Part shown: in pieces, positions 10,266 through 18,701 of the stretch
How positions within the stretch are numbered: the stretch's first letter is position 1
Layout: each line of letters starts with the position of its first letter
DNA from: TMP-24 sp041397305
GTDB taxonomy: Bacteria > Pseudomonadota > Alphaproteobacteria > Rhodobacterales > Rhodobacteraceae
Length of the DNA: 64,000 nucleotides
NCBI GenBank assembly: GCA_041397305.1
Contig: JAWKWX010000005.1
Location: 62,001 to 126,000, forward strand
Reading direction: 5' to 3'
The notes under the pieces: generated by a model
The model's database searches: none
Told to the model about the DNA's origin: nothing
The model's input: the letters and a program-made list of their open reading frames with translations, nothing else
Program-made: the position numbers and the translations under genes

Positions 10266-10730
10266 TCAAGCCGCCAGCACATGCTCAAGCCGCCTGTAGC
10301 TGTCTTCCATCCCGTGCTCCATCCCAGTCGCCAGCATCGCGGCGCGCGTGGCGGCGTCGGGCAGTGTCATCGTCATCACCAGACGTGTGCCACCGTCAAA
10401 GGCGGTGAATTCGGTCACCACATGATTGTCGGGGGTCGGATCGGGCAGGTGCATCCGTTCGACATGCTCGATGCGAGAATAGGGGGTGAGGCTCACGAAT
10501 TCACCGGTCAGATGGAAGCCCGCGCCATCCTTGACCCATTCGTAGCGCATCTTCCCGCCCGGTCGGGGGTCGGAGATACATACCGGCATGGACCAGCCGT
10601 CCGGCCCGGTGCACCATCTTTGCAGGAGGGCAGGTTCGGTATGGGCCCGCCAGACAAGTTCCGGCGGCGCCTTGAAGGTTCGCGTGATGATGACGTTGGT
10701 CTCGCCGTCGGTTCTTAGGCTCAGACTCAT
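10266..10730 (-). CDS. SRPBCC (AHSA1-type) domain protein
   Basis: 154 aa, START/Bet v1-like fold. The motifs RTFKAPPELVWRAHTEPALLQRW and DPRPGGKMRYEW are typical of the Activator of Hsp90 ATPase homologue 1-like family. The chosen ATG (MSLSL) overlaps the ArsR stop as ATGA, indicating translational coupling; a longer in-frame start at 10811 would overlap the ArsR gene by 85 bases and is less likely. Function is probably ligand binding; unproven. Confidence 0.88.
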   Translation of the reverse strand: MSLSLRTDGETNVIITRTFKAPPELVWRAHTEPALLQRWCTGPDGWSMPVCISDPRPGGKMRYEWVKDGAGFHLTGEFVSLTPYSRIEHVERMHLPDPTPDNHVVTEFTAFDGGTRLVMTMTLPDAATRAAMLATGMEHGMEDSYRRLEHVLAA

Positions 10731-11041
10731 TCCCTGGTCTCCAGTTCTTCGAGCAGCGCATCGAGGCGCCGGTAGTTTGCATCGAAAGCCCGCCGCAGCT
10801 GTGACAGCCACTCTTCCAGGTCGGCCAGCGGTTCAGGCGAAAGGCGGCAAGGCCGACGGTTGCCATCGACCCGGCGCAGGATCAGTCCGGCCGCCTCCAG
10901 CACCTTCAGATGCTGGGAGATCGCGGGCTGGCTGATCGCGAAGGGCTGCGCCAGTTCGGACGGCGTTGCTTCCCCCAGCGCGAGCCGCGCCAGGATGGCG
11001 CGGCGCGTGGGATCGGCAAGGGCATGCAGGGCGGCATTCAT
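10727..11041 (-). CDS. ArsR-family winged-helix repressor
   Basis: 104 aa. Shows MNAALHALADPTRRAILARLALGEATPSEL and the recognition helix region SQPAISQHLKVLEAAGLI, the canonical ArsR/SmtB fold. No metal-binding CxC pair is visible, so it is probably not a classical arsenic or metal sensor. It heads the four-gene operon. A perfect 18-bp palindrome 8 bases upstream of its ATG suggests autoregulation. The C-terminal part (LRRAFDANYRRLDALLEELE) is helical. Confidence 0.93.
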   Translation of the reverse strand: MNAALHALADPTRRAILARLALGEATPSELAQPFAISQPAISQHLKVLEAAGLILRRVDGNRRPCRLSPEPLADLEEWLSQLRRAFDANYRRLDALLEELETRE

Positions 11042-11048
11042 TGTAGTG

Positions 11049-11066
11049 ATTCCTTATATAAGGAAT
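11049..11066. promoter_or_regulatory. Perfect 18-bp palindrome, likely ArsR operator
   Basis: ATTCCTTATATAAGGAAT is a perfect palindrome. It starts 8 bases upstream of the arsR-like ATG, and its AAGGA half supplies the apparent Shine-Dalgarno sequence. An A+T-rich site in a G+C-rich genome, in the typical autoregulatory position, fits an operator. Confidence 0.7.
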
Positions 11067-11123
11067 TAATTACATAGAGGAACCGACCGGTCAACAGCCG
11101 TCAGACCGGCAAATGCCGGACCG

Positions 11124-11780
11124 TCAGATGGGCACGGGGCAGGCGATCGGGCGCGACCCTGTCAGGATGGCGGTCGCCGGGCCTGATAGAAGAGCCCGCA
11201 ATTCCGCCCGCCCGGCATCCATGCCGCCGGTATAGGTGCCATAGGCGGGCAGGATGACCCGGGATGCATCGGCCAGGAAGGCGGGCCGCGACTGTCCGGC
11301 CAGCCGGACCTTCGGGTGATAATGGCCCGAGACTTCGCCAGAGGCGCCCGGCACGGCGATATGGCGGAAGGTCAGCGAACCGATGGTCACCTCCGCCCGA
11401 TGTTCGCCGCCCAAGCCGACCGGCCCCGGATCGTGGTTGCCCTCGATCCAGACCCAGCGCCGCCCCGCCTTCATGCGCGCCAGCCAGAGCAGGTCCTCGT
11501 CCGGCAGGGCGCTGGCCGCGAGATCGTCGAAGGAATCGCCAAGACAGATCACCGACCGCGCCCCCGTCCTGTCCAGATCGGCGTCGAGCCGCGCCAGCGT
11601 GTCGGCCGTCTCGTAAGGCGGGATCAGCGCGCCGCCGCGCCTTGCATAGCGTTCGGAGCGGCCGAGATGCAGGTCCGAGACGGTCAGCACGCCTTCCGCC
11701 GCCCAGAAAAGCGCGCCCGAAGGCAGCGCCGACAATCGCGCGCCTGCAAGGTCGAAGTCGAAACGATCCATGTCCTTCAT
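11124..11780 (-). CDS. pdeM: Ligase-associated DNA damage response phosphoesterase PdeM-like
   Basis: 218 aa calcineurin-type metallophosphoesterase. Metal-binding motifs in order: SDLHLGRSERYARRGG, CLGDSFDD, EGNHDPGP and SGHYHPK. In the family this enzyme accompanies an Lhr-type helicase, and often a DNA ligase and exonuclease, in a predicted repair system. Here only the helicase is adjacent (59 bases upstream), so the ligase must lie elsewhere or be absent. An alternative ATG at 11771 would remove three residues. Confidence 0.88.
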   Translation of the reverse strand: MKDMDRFDFDLAGARLSALPSGALFWAAEGVLTVSDLHLGRSERYARRGGALIPPYETADTLARLDADLDRTGARSVICLGDSFDDLAASALPDEDLLWLARMKAGRRWVWIEGNHDPGPVGLGGEHRAEVTIGSLTFRHIAVPGASGEVSGHYHPKVRLAGQSRPAFLADASRVILPAYGTYTGGMDAGRAELRALLSGPATAILTGSRPIACPVPI

Positions 11781-11839
11781 TGTGGCGCAAATATCCACGG
11801 GGGGCGCCCCGGATGCAATCCGGGGCGATCGGGGGGCAG

Positions 11840-14260
11840 TCAGCCCCCCGCCCTGGACCGGGCGAGGCCCGCCGCGGCCATCAGCCGTTCGGCCTCCGCC
11901 TCCATCAGCCGCTCGCGCGCGGCGCCAAAGACCGGCACCTTGCCGACCTCGAAGAAAAGGGGCGCCGCAAAGGGCGTCACATGGCCGAGCCGCCGGGTCC
12001 GGATGCGGGCGCCGGTGCGGTTGATCATCGCCTCGATCCGGGCGAAATCGACCATGCCGCGCATCGCCTCCTCGCGCGTGACCTTCAGCATCAGATGGTC
12101 GGGGTCGTATTTGCGGAGCGTGTCGTAGAGGATGTCGGTCGAGAAGGTCGCCTGCCGCCCGCTTTTCCGCTGTCCCGGATGGTTGCGGGGGGTCAGCCCC
12201 GCGACGATCGCGACATTGCGGAAGGTGCGTTTCATCACCGCATTGCCGGCGAGCCATTCCTCCAGCCCCGCGCGCAGACGGCCGAGATCGAAAAGCGGCG
12301 TGGGGTCGGTGACCGGATCGAGCCCCCAGATCAGCGTCGCATAATCGGTGGCGACGAAGCCCAGGGGATTGAGCCCTTCCTCCTCCATCCGCTTGGTGAG
12401 GAGGAGGCCGAGCGTCTGCTGGGCATTGCGCCCCGCGAAACCGTAGATGCAGAGATATTCGCGTCCCTCGGCGGGGAAGCTTTCGATCAGCAGTTCGCCC
12501 GCGCGCGGCAGTTCCGAGCGTTCGCGCTGCAGGCTCAGCCATTCGGCGGTGTGGCCGGGAAGCTCCGGCCAGGACGGTCGGGCCATGATCGCCAGCATCC
12601 GCTCGCACAGCTCGGTCGAGGTCGAGAATTTCGTGCCGGAAAAGACCGCGACCTTGGGTTCGCGGCCCCGATCCCGGCTGACCTCGACCGTCAGTTCGCG
12701 CAGCCCTTCGTAGCGCACCACCTCGCCACCGATCAGGAACGTATCGCCGGGGGTGAGCGAGGCCGCGAAGGCCTCCTCGACCTCGCCCAGGGGCTTGCCG
12801 CCGAAACGGGCCTTCAGCGCGACCTTCAGAAGCTCCGACGAGGTGATCGTGCCCACGTTCATGCGGATCATCTGCGTCGCGCGCGGGTCGCGCAATTGCC
12901 ATCTCCCGCCCTTCAGCATCAGTCGCTGCCATTTGTCGTAGGCCTTCAGCGCGTAGCCGCCGGTCGCGCAGAAATCGAGGCAGGCATCGAATTCGGCCCG
13001 CGTCAGATCCGCATAGGGACCGGCCGATGTCACTTCGGCGAAAAGTGCCTCGGCCTTGAACGGTCCCGCGCAGGCCGCGATCAGGATATGCTGGCACAGC
13101 ACGTCCTTCGGTCCCGGCCCGCGCGGCTCTCCATCCAGGTCATGGGCGCGGACGGCCTGAAGGGCAGCCTCGCATTCCACCACTTCCCAGCGGTTGGCGG
13201 GCACCAGCAGCGCCTTCGAGGGGGCATTGTAGCGGTGGTTCGCGCGGCCGATCCGCTGGACGAGGCGCTTGACGTTCTTCGGCGCGCCGACCTGGATCAC
13301 CAGATCGACATCGCCCCAGTCGATGCCGAGGTCGAGCGAGCCGGTGCAGACGATGGCGCGGAGCGACCCTGCCACCATCGCCGCCTCGACCTTCAGCCGC
13401 GCCTCGCGGGCGAGCGAGCCGTGGTGGATGGCAATGGGCAGGGCATCCTCGTTCTCGAGCCAGAGGTGATGGAAGAAGATTTCGGCCTGGGCGCGGGTAT
13501 TGTGGAAGATGAGCGTGGTCTTGTGGCGCCGCACCTCGTTCAGGATCGCCGGGATCGCATGGCGCCCGCCACCGCCCGACCAGGGGGGCGGCTCGTCCGT
13601 GACCAGCATGGAGATGTCGGGGTCGGGGCCTGGGTCGGCGGTGATGATCGGACAGGGGGCGGGATGGGGGGCGAGGAAGCGGGCGATGGCGCCGGGCTCG
13701 TCAACCGTCGCCGACAGGCCGACCCGCCGCAGGCCGGGGCAAAGCGACTGCAGGCGGGCGAGGCAGAGCATCAGCTGATCGCCGCGCTTCGATTCCGCCA
13801 GCGCGTGGATCTCGTCGACGATCACGCGGCTGAGGCCCGCGAACGTGCGCGCCGCGTCGGGGTAGCTCAGCAGGAGTGCCAGGCTTTCGGGCGTGGTCAG
13901 CAGGATATGCGGCGGGTCGGCACGCTGGTGCAGCCGCTTCTGGTGCGAGGTATCGCCCGTGCGATCCTCGATCCGGACAGGCAGGCCCATCTCCTCGACC
14001 GGGCGGGAGAGGTTGCGGCGGATATCGGCGGCCAGCGCCTTCAGGGGCGAGATGTAGAGCGTGTGCAGACCGCTGTGCGTGCCGCCCGCGAGTTCGACCA
14101 GCGTCGGCAGAAATCCGGCAAGGGTCTTGCCGCCGCCCGTCGGCGCGAGGAGCAGGAGCGCGGGCTCGCCCGTACGCGAGAGGAGCGCCTGCTGATGGGG
14201 ATGGACCTGCCAGCCCCGGGCAGCGAACCAGTCGGAAAAGCGAGGGGGCAGCGCGGACAT
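11840..14260 (-). CDS. Ligase-associated DEXH-box helicase (Lhr-like)
   Basis: 806 aa superfamily 2 helicase. Motif I is LAPTGGGKTLAG, motif II is VDEIH(ALAES), motif III is GLSATVD, motif VI is QRIGRANHRYNAPSKA, and the C-terminal DUF4145/Lhr-type extension ends AERLMAAAGLARSRAGG. This matches the shorter bacterial Lhr-like helicases paired with PdeM, implicated by association in DNA damage response. The start at 14260 matches the usual N-terminus (LPPRFSDWFAARGWQVHPHQ). Confidence 0.92.
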   Translation of the reverse strand: MSALPPRFSDWFAARGWQVHPHQQALLSRTGEPALLLLAPTGGGKTLAGFLPTLVELAGGTHSGLHTLYISPLKALAADIRRNLSRPVEEMGLPVRIEDRTGDTSHQKRLHQRADPPHILLTTPESLALLLSYPDAARTFAGLSRVIVDEIHALAESKRGDQLMLCLARLQSLCPGLRRVGLSATVDEPGAIARFLAPHPAPCPIITADPGPDPDISMLVTDEPPPWSGGGGRHAIPAILNEVRRHKTTLIFHNTRAQAEIFFHHLWLENEDALPIAIHHGSLAREARLKVEAAMVAGSLRAIVCTGSLDLGIDWGDVDLVIQVGAPKNVKRLVQRIGRANHRYNAPSKALLVPANRWEVVECEAALQAVRAHDLDGEPRGPGPKDVLCQHILIAACAGPFKAEALFAEVTSAGPYADLTRAEFDACLDFCATGGYALKAYDKWQRLMLKGGRWQLRDPRATQMIRMNVGTITSSELLKVALKARFGGKPLGEVEEAFAASLTPGDTFLIGGEVVRYEGLRELTVEVSRDRGREPKVAVFSGTKFSTSTELCERMLAIMARPSWPELPGHTAEWLSLQRERSELPRAGELLIESFPAEGREYLCIYGFAGRNAQQTLGLLLTKRMEEEGLNPLGFVATDYATLIWGLDPVTDPTPLFDLGRLRAGLEEWLAGNAVMKRTFRNVAIVAGLTPRNHPGQRKSGRQATFSTDILYDTLRKYDPDHLMLKVTREEAMRGMVDFARIEAMINRTGARIRTRRLGHVTPFAAPLFFEVGKVPVFGAARERLMEAEAERLMAAAGLARSRAGG

Positions 14261-14313
14261 GCGGCGACGATAGGACGCCGTGGCGTCGCTGGCCAGAGCC
14301 CGGCGATGAGCCC

Positions 14314-15072
14314 TCAGTGCAGGTGGCGGGGACGGATCGCGAGCGCGCCCGGCAGGTGGGTGGGCGGGGTCAGGTGTGCGCCGGTCAGCGCCTTGTCGAG
14401 CGCCGATTCAACGGTCTTGACGAGGATCTCGCCCGCATTGTCCTCGGGCAGAGCCCGCGGCATCAGGGCCGCGGGATCGAAGAGGCCGTCGGCAGCGCCT
14501 TGTCCGAAAGTGGCGCGCAGGAAGGGAAGCATCCTTTGTTCGTCGATCCCCTGCGCCTCGGCCCAACCGAGCGCGCTGCGGGTGATCGCCGAGGAGGCCG
14601 CCGCCAGACAATCCTGCAAGGCCTTGGCGGCCATCGCCGTGCCATAATCGCCCATCCGCACCGCCGATCCCGCCATCGCCGCGAACAGGGGCGCCAGCGC
14701 GTCGAGCACATCGGCGGGTCCGCCGAGCAGCAGCGAAACCTGTCCGCCATCGGCCAGACGCTGGGCGCCGACGACCGGTGCGTCGATCAGGACGATCTGT
14801 TTGCCGATGCGCCCGCGCAGCGCGCGCACATAGCGCGGCGAGAGCGTCGAGAGGAGGATGATCGTGCGAAGCGCGGGCAGGGTCTTGGCCAGACGCTCTT
14901 GCTCGAACAGGATCCGCTCGCTTTCCATCAGGTCGCGCGGCATGAAGAAAAGCGTCTCCACGGCCTCATCGCCGGACCGCGCCGGGCGGGCGACCGCCCA
15001 GCCGCCGTCACGCAGGCGGGCAATGAGAAAGGGCAGGGCGGAATGCGTGCCGGCAGCGGAGATCAGGGACAT
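14314..15072 (-). CDS. 6-phosphogluconate dehydrogenase/3-hydroxyisobutyrate dehydrogenase-like protein, degenerate
   Basis: 252 aa. The middle resembles the beta-hydroxyacid dehydrogenase family (STLSPRYVRALRG, VLIDAPVVGAQRLADGGQVSLLLGG), and the C-terminal half resembles its all-helical domain. The N-terminal nucleotide-binding glycine motif (GxGxxG) expected near residues 7–12 is absent (LISAAGTHSALPF), so NAD(P) binding is uncertain. The start overlaps the upstream ATPase stop by one base (TGATG), implying co-translation. Function unknown. Confidence 0.7.
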   Translation of the reverse strand: MSLISAAGTHSALPFLIARLRDGGWAVARPARSGDEAVETLFFMPRDLMESERILFEQERLAKTLPALRTIILLSTLSPRYVRALRGRIGKQIVLIDAPVVGAQRLADGGQVSLLLGGPADVLDALAPLFAAMAGSAVRMGDYGTAMAAKALQDCLAAASSAITRSALGWAEAQGIDEQRMLPFLRATFGQGAADGLFDPAALMPRALPEDNAGEILVKTVESALDKALTGAHLTPPTHLPGALAIRPRHLH

Positions 15073-16382
15073 CAATGAACGATCTTTTCTTCCTTGACGA
15101 ACATGTTCGCCCAGGCGCGGTCGATCAATTCCGGCGTCATCTGGTAAGGGATGCCTTCGAAATTGCAGATCGAAATCATCTGATCGATCAGGAAGACCGG
15201 CTGGTAATTGGCATATTCGTTGTTGATGGTGGGATATTTGACTTTCAAAAGGTGAAGCAGCGCCTTTTCGTCGAGCGGCATCTTCTTTTTCTTCGCGACC
15301 ATGGCGAAGATTTTCAGGAAGTTTTCCTGGTTCGGCCCGTCGATCTTGATCTTGAAGAAGATCCGGCGCAGGGCCGCCTTGTCGAAGATGTCGTTGGGGT
15401 GGAAGTTCGTCGAGAAGATCACCAGCGTGTCGAAGGGCACCTCGAACTTCTCGCCCGACTGCAGCGCCAGGATGTCGCGCGCCTCTTCCAGCGGAACGAT
15501 CCAGCGGTTGACGATCTTCTGCGGCGGCTCGGCCTGACGGCCAAGGTCGTCGATGATGAAGACGCCGCCGGTGGCCTTGAGCTGCAGCGAGCCGGTATAG
15601 GTCCGCGCGGTGGGATTGTAGGTGAGGTCGAGCATGTCGAGCGACAGTTCGCCGCCGGTGATCACCGTCGGGCGCTCGCACAGAACATAGCGCGTGTCGA
15701 ACCGGCCGGAGGCACGGCGCAGGCTCGTCGGATCCTCCTCGAACGATTGTGCGGCGGAATGGACGATCGGGTCATAGACGGTGATCACCTGCCCGGCATA
15801 TTCGATGGCGCGCGGCACATAGATCTTGTCGCCGAGCGCGTCGCGGATCCCGTTCGAGATCGAGGATTTGCCGTTGCCCGGCGGGCCGTACATCAGGATC
15901 GAGCGGCCGGAGCCCACGGCGGGCCCGAGATGGTCGAGAAGTTCGTCGGGCAGGATCAGGTGGCCCATGGCGCCGGTCAGCTGCTGGCGCGTCATCTGGA
16001 TATTGCGGATCGACTGTTTCTTGACCTGCTCGCGGTACATCTCCAGCGGCACCGGCATGGCACCGTAATATTCGGACTGCGCCAGCGCATCAAGCGCGCG
16101 CGCCTTGCCCGCGTCGGTCAGCTGATAGCCCATCTCGCCGCCGGAATTGGCGTGCAGCGTGCCCGTCGCCTCCAGCAGGCGCTGGCTGCGGCAAAGGTCG
16201 ATCAGTTCCTGGGTAAGGCCGATCGGCAGGCAGATCTGACGCGCGATCTCGCTCGCCTGGTCGATGTTCATGCGGAAGATGGTCTTCAGCACCAGATCCC
16301 GCATCATCACAGTGTTCAGCCCGGTCTCGGCGAGCGTCCGTGGCGGCGTCGGCGCGATGACGTTGGTGACCTGCATGTTCAT
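15072..16382 (-). CDS. AAA family ATPase
   Basis: 436 aa. Walker A is MYGPPGNGKSS, Walker B is GGVFIIDDLGRQ, and a sensor-like STNFHPND follows. The N-terminal 150 residues carry a helical segment without a recognised domain. I do not recognise a named family. It precedes, with a one-base overlap, a dehydrogenase-like gene. It lies near the Tad locus, separated from it by the divergent membrane-protein gene, so a role with the pilus is only a guess. The ATG at 16382 (MNMQVTNV) is preferred; a GTG at 16415 would add 11 residues. Confidence 0.75.
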   Translation of the reverse strand: MNMQVTNVIAPTPPRTLAETGLNTVMMRDLVLKTIFRMNIDQASEIARQICLPIGLTQELIDLCRSQRLLEATGTLHANSGGEMGYQLTDAGKARALDALAQSEYYGAMPVPLEMYREQVKKQSIRNIQMTRQQLTGAMGHLILPDELLDHLGPAVGSGRSILMYGPPGNGKSSISNGIRDALGDKIYVPRAIEYAGQVITVYDPIVHSAAQSFEEDPTSLRRASGRFDTRYVLCERPTVITGGELSLDMLDLTYNPTARTYTGSLQLKATGGVFIIDDLGRQAEPPQKIVNRWIVPLEEARDILALQSGEKFEVPFDTLVIFSTNFHPNDIFDKAALRRIFFKIKIDGPNQENFLKIFAMVAKKKKMPLDEKALLHLLKVKYPTINNEYANYQPVFLIDQMISICNFEGIPYQMTPELIDRAWANMFVKEEKIVH

Positions 16383-16523
16383 AGCACTCTGCCCGTGTTC
16401 GTGCGCCCCCGGCACGGACCGCCCGACTCAGGGGCGGCGGCACGCCTGCGCAAAAGATTTCCAATGGCGAGACTGGCGGGCTAATGTGGCCAAAAAAGGG
16501 AAGATCGGGCGGGAAATTTGGGC

Positions 16524-18170
16524 ATGAGAAGATTTGACTGGCGCGGGCTGACGCTCTTGCTTCTGGGCGTCGTTCTGGTCATGGGCGGGCTGCCGTTCCT
16601 CAAGGGCGGCTTCTACATCGGCAAGCATGAAGGCGACACGCTGCATCTGGCGGAAATCGTGCTCAGGATGGCTGCGGGCGAGTGGCCGCATCTGGATTTC
16701 ATGACGCCGATCGGGCTTTTCGCCACGGCCCCCATCGCGCTGTTTGTAAAGGCGGGCTGGGGGTTGGGGCATGCGATCTTTCTGGGGCAGATCGCAGTGG
16801 CGCTGGTGCTTCTGCCGCCGACGGTCTGGGTGATTTCACGGCGGGTGGAGCCGCTGACCGGGCGTGCGGCGGCCTGGGTCTACGGCACGTTGGTGATGGT
16901 GCTGTGTCTCGCGCTCGTTCACGGCGAATCCGAGATCAGCATCTCGATCTCGATGCATTACAACCGCTGGGCCTGGGCCATCGCCTTCCTGATCGTGCCG
17001 CTGGTCGTGCTCGACCGGAGCGGAAAGGCGGGCGCATCCGGACGACGCCTCGACGGGGCGCTGATCGGGGCGGGCGTGGCGGCGCTGGTGCTGATCAAGA
17101 TGACCTATGCGGTCGCCCTGTTCCCGGGCCTGCTGATCGGCCTTGTCGCGCGCCGCTGGTGGGCGGAGATGGCCTGGGCTGTCCTTGCGGGACTTGCGGT
17201 CCTGGCCATCGTCACCGCCTTTGCCGGGCCCGCGTTCTGGCTTGCCTATATGCGCGATCTCGCGACTGTCTCGGCCTCAGATGTGCGCCCGATGCCCGGC
17301 AAGGACTTCGGCACGATCGCGGCGGCGCCGGCCTATCTTGGCGCCACGATCGCGCTCTTTTCGCTTGTGATCTTTCTGCGTCAGGCGGGCCGGGCAGAGG
17401 CGGGGGTGGCGCTTCTCTTCCTCGCGCCGGGGTTTCTCTACATCACCTATCAGAATTACGGCAACGATCCGCAGTGGCTGGCGCTGGCTGCCGTGACCGG
17501 CCTTGGCCTGCGCCCGGCGGCGGGCGTGGCGAACGCCATGGGCCTGGACCTGCGCAAATCCATGGGCATCGCGGCGCTGGCGCTGGCCTGCTTCGGCCTG
17601 CCGTCCATGCTCAATCTCGCCTACAGCCCGCTGAGGCATCTGGCGCAGCCGACCGAAAAGACCCGTCCGCTTCTGTCGAAACTGCCACAACATGGCGATG
17701 TGCTGACCGAACAGGGCCGGATCTACAAAGTCACGCAGACCGTGGCGGCGGACGGGCCGGGCGCGCCCTTCGCGCTCTACCGGCCGCTCGCGGGGGCGCG
17801 GGACATCGCGGTCCTGAACGGGGAGAGCTTGCCGGAGTGCGAGACCGAGGGCGGGTTCGCGGCCTGGTTCGAAACGCTGGCGCGCGATCTGGAAGGGGCG
17901 GGCTATGCGGGCAAGCGCATCTTCGTGGCCGACCTCTTCGCGCAGCTCTGGATGTACGGGCCGTTCGAGCGGATCAAGGGCGCCGCGCCCTGGTACTACG
18001 GCGGTCTGCCGGGGATCGAGAATGCCGATTACGTGCTGGTGCCGGAATGCCCGCTCTATGCAAAGGCCCGGTTCGGCATCCTGAAATCGCTCAAGTCCGG
18101 CAACTATGTGCTGACCGAGGAACGGCGGACACCGCTCTACCGGCTCATGAGGCTTGCCACCCAGCCGTGA
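16524..18170 (+). CDS. Polytopic membrane protein, possible GT-C-type glycosyltransferase
   Basis: 548 aa. About ten to eleven hydrophobic segments occupy the first 370 residues; the C-terminal 160 residues are soluble (probably periplasmic). After the first segment comes KHEGDTLHLAEIVLRMAAGEWPH-type sequence (motif HEGD, residues 35–38), placed like the acidic catalytic motif of GT-C enzymes such as ArnT/PMT relatives. No named family was recognised. The ATG is preferred over a TTG at 16518. Its last 34 bases overlap the convergent prepilin peptidase gene. A link to pilus or glycan work is inference. Confidence 0.55.
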   Translation: MRRFDWRGLTLLLLGVVLVMGGLPFLKGGFYIGKHEGDTLHLAEIVLRMAAGEWPHLDFMTPIGLFATAPIALFVKAGWGLGHAIFLGQIAVALVLLPPTVWVISRRVEPLTGRAAAWVYGTLVMVLCLALVHGESEISISISMHYNRWAWAIAFLIVPLVVLDRSGKAGASGRRLDGALIGAGVAALVLIKMTYAVALFPGLLIGLVARRWWAEMAWAVLAGLAVLAIVTAFAGPAFWLAYMRDLATVSASDVRPMPGKDFGTIAAAPAYLGATIALFSLVIFLRQAGRAEAGVALLFLAPGFLYITYQNYGNDPQWLALAAVTGLGLRPAAGVANAMGLDLRKSMGIAALALACFGLPSMLNLAYSPLRHLAQPTEKTRPLLSKLPQHGDVLTEQGRIYKVTQTVAADGPGAPFALYRPLAGARDIAVLNGESLPECETEGGFAAWFETLARDLEGAGYAGKRIFVADLFAQLWMYGPFERIKGAAPWYYGGLPGIENADYVLVPECPLYAKARFGILKSLKSGNYVLTEERRTPLYRLMRLATQP

Positions 18171-18697
18171 ACCGGCGGCAGCGCCACGAAGCAAAGATAG
18201 AAGACGAAGGTTGCAACGAGCGCGAGGCCGAAGGGAAACTTCTCGGTCAGCCAGTTCTTGCCGCGCTTCCACGAGGCCCAGTCGGGCGTCGCGCGCACCA
18301 CCGCCGGTATGGCACGCAGTGTCCGGTGGGCGATGAGCGCGGCAATCGCGAAGACAGACAGCGAGACGAGGATCACACCCACATGGTTCGGAAAGACGAA
18401 AGGCGCAGCGGCTGCGGCGAATTTCGCGTCGCCCGCGCCGACCGGGGCGCGCAGCGCATAGAGGATATAGCCGACGAAATAGACGACGACAGCATTCACC
18501 CAGCGCCAGGCCCAGGCGTCGAGCGGAAAGAGAAGCGCGCCCGCCACCAGCCAGACGCCCGCCAGCGCATAGACCGCGCGGTTGGGAATCTTCATGTGCT
18601 TGAGGTCGGAGAAGAACGCCCAGAGCGAGATGGGCAGCGTGAGTGCAAGCAGGATGAGATAGGCGCGCTGAATCTCTTCGACAGGCATGTTCAGCAT
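18137..18697 (-). CDS. cpaA: Prepilin peptidase CpaA/TadV
   Basis: 186 aa integral membrane aspartyl protease that cleaves and may methylate Flp prepilins. The two catalytic aspartates are in SDLKHMKIPNR (about residue 30) and APVGAGDAKFA (GxGD, about 92), the TadV/CpaA signature. It has five to six hydrophobic segments. It is the last gene of the Tad locus and follows the TadD-like gene by 4 bases, so it is probably part of that transcript. Confidence 0.93.
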   Translation of the reverse strand: MLNMPVEEIQRAYLILLALTLPISLWAFFSDLKHMKIPNRAVYALAGVWLVAGALLFPLDAWAWRWVNAVVVYFVGYILYALRAPVGAGDAKFAAAAAPFVFPNHVGVILVSLSVFAIAALIAHRTLRAIPAVVRATPDWASWKRGKNWLTEKFPFGLALVATFVFYLCFVALPPVHGWVASLMSR

Positions 18698-18701
18698 CGG
18701 C

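Noticed and set aside
11264..14647. A rightward open frame of over 1100 codons opposite the helicase and PdeM genes
   Set aside because: It is antisense to two well-conserved proteins, has Arg/Pro/Gln-rich low-complexity composition and no recognisable domain. Such frames are a by-product of high third-position G+C.
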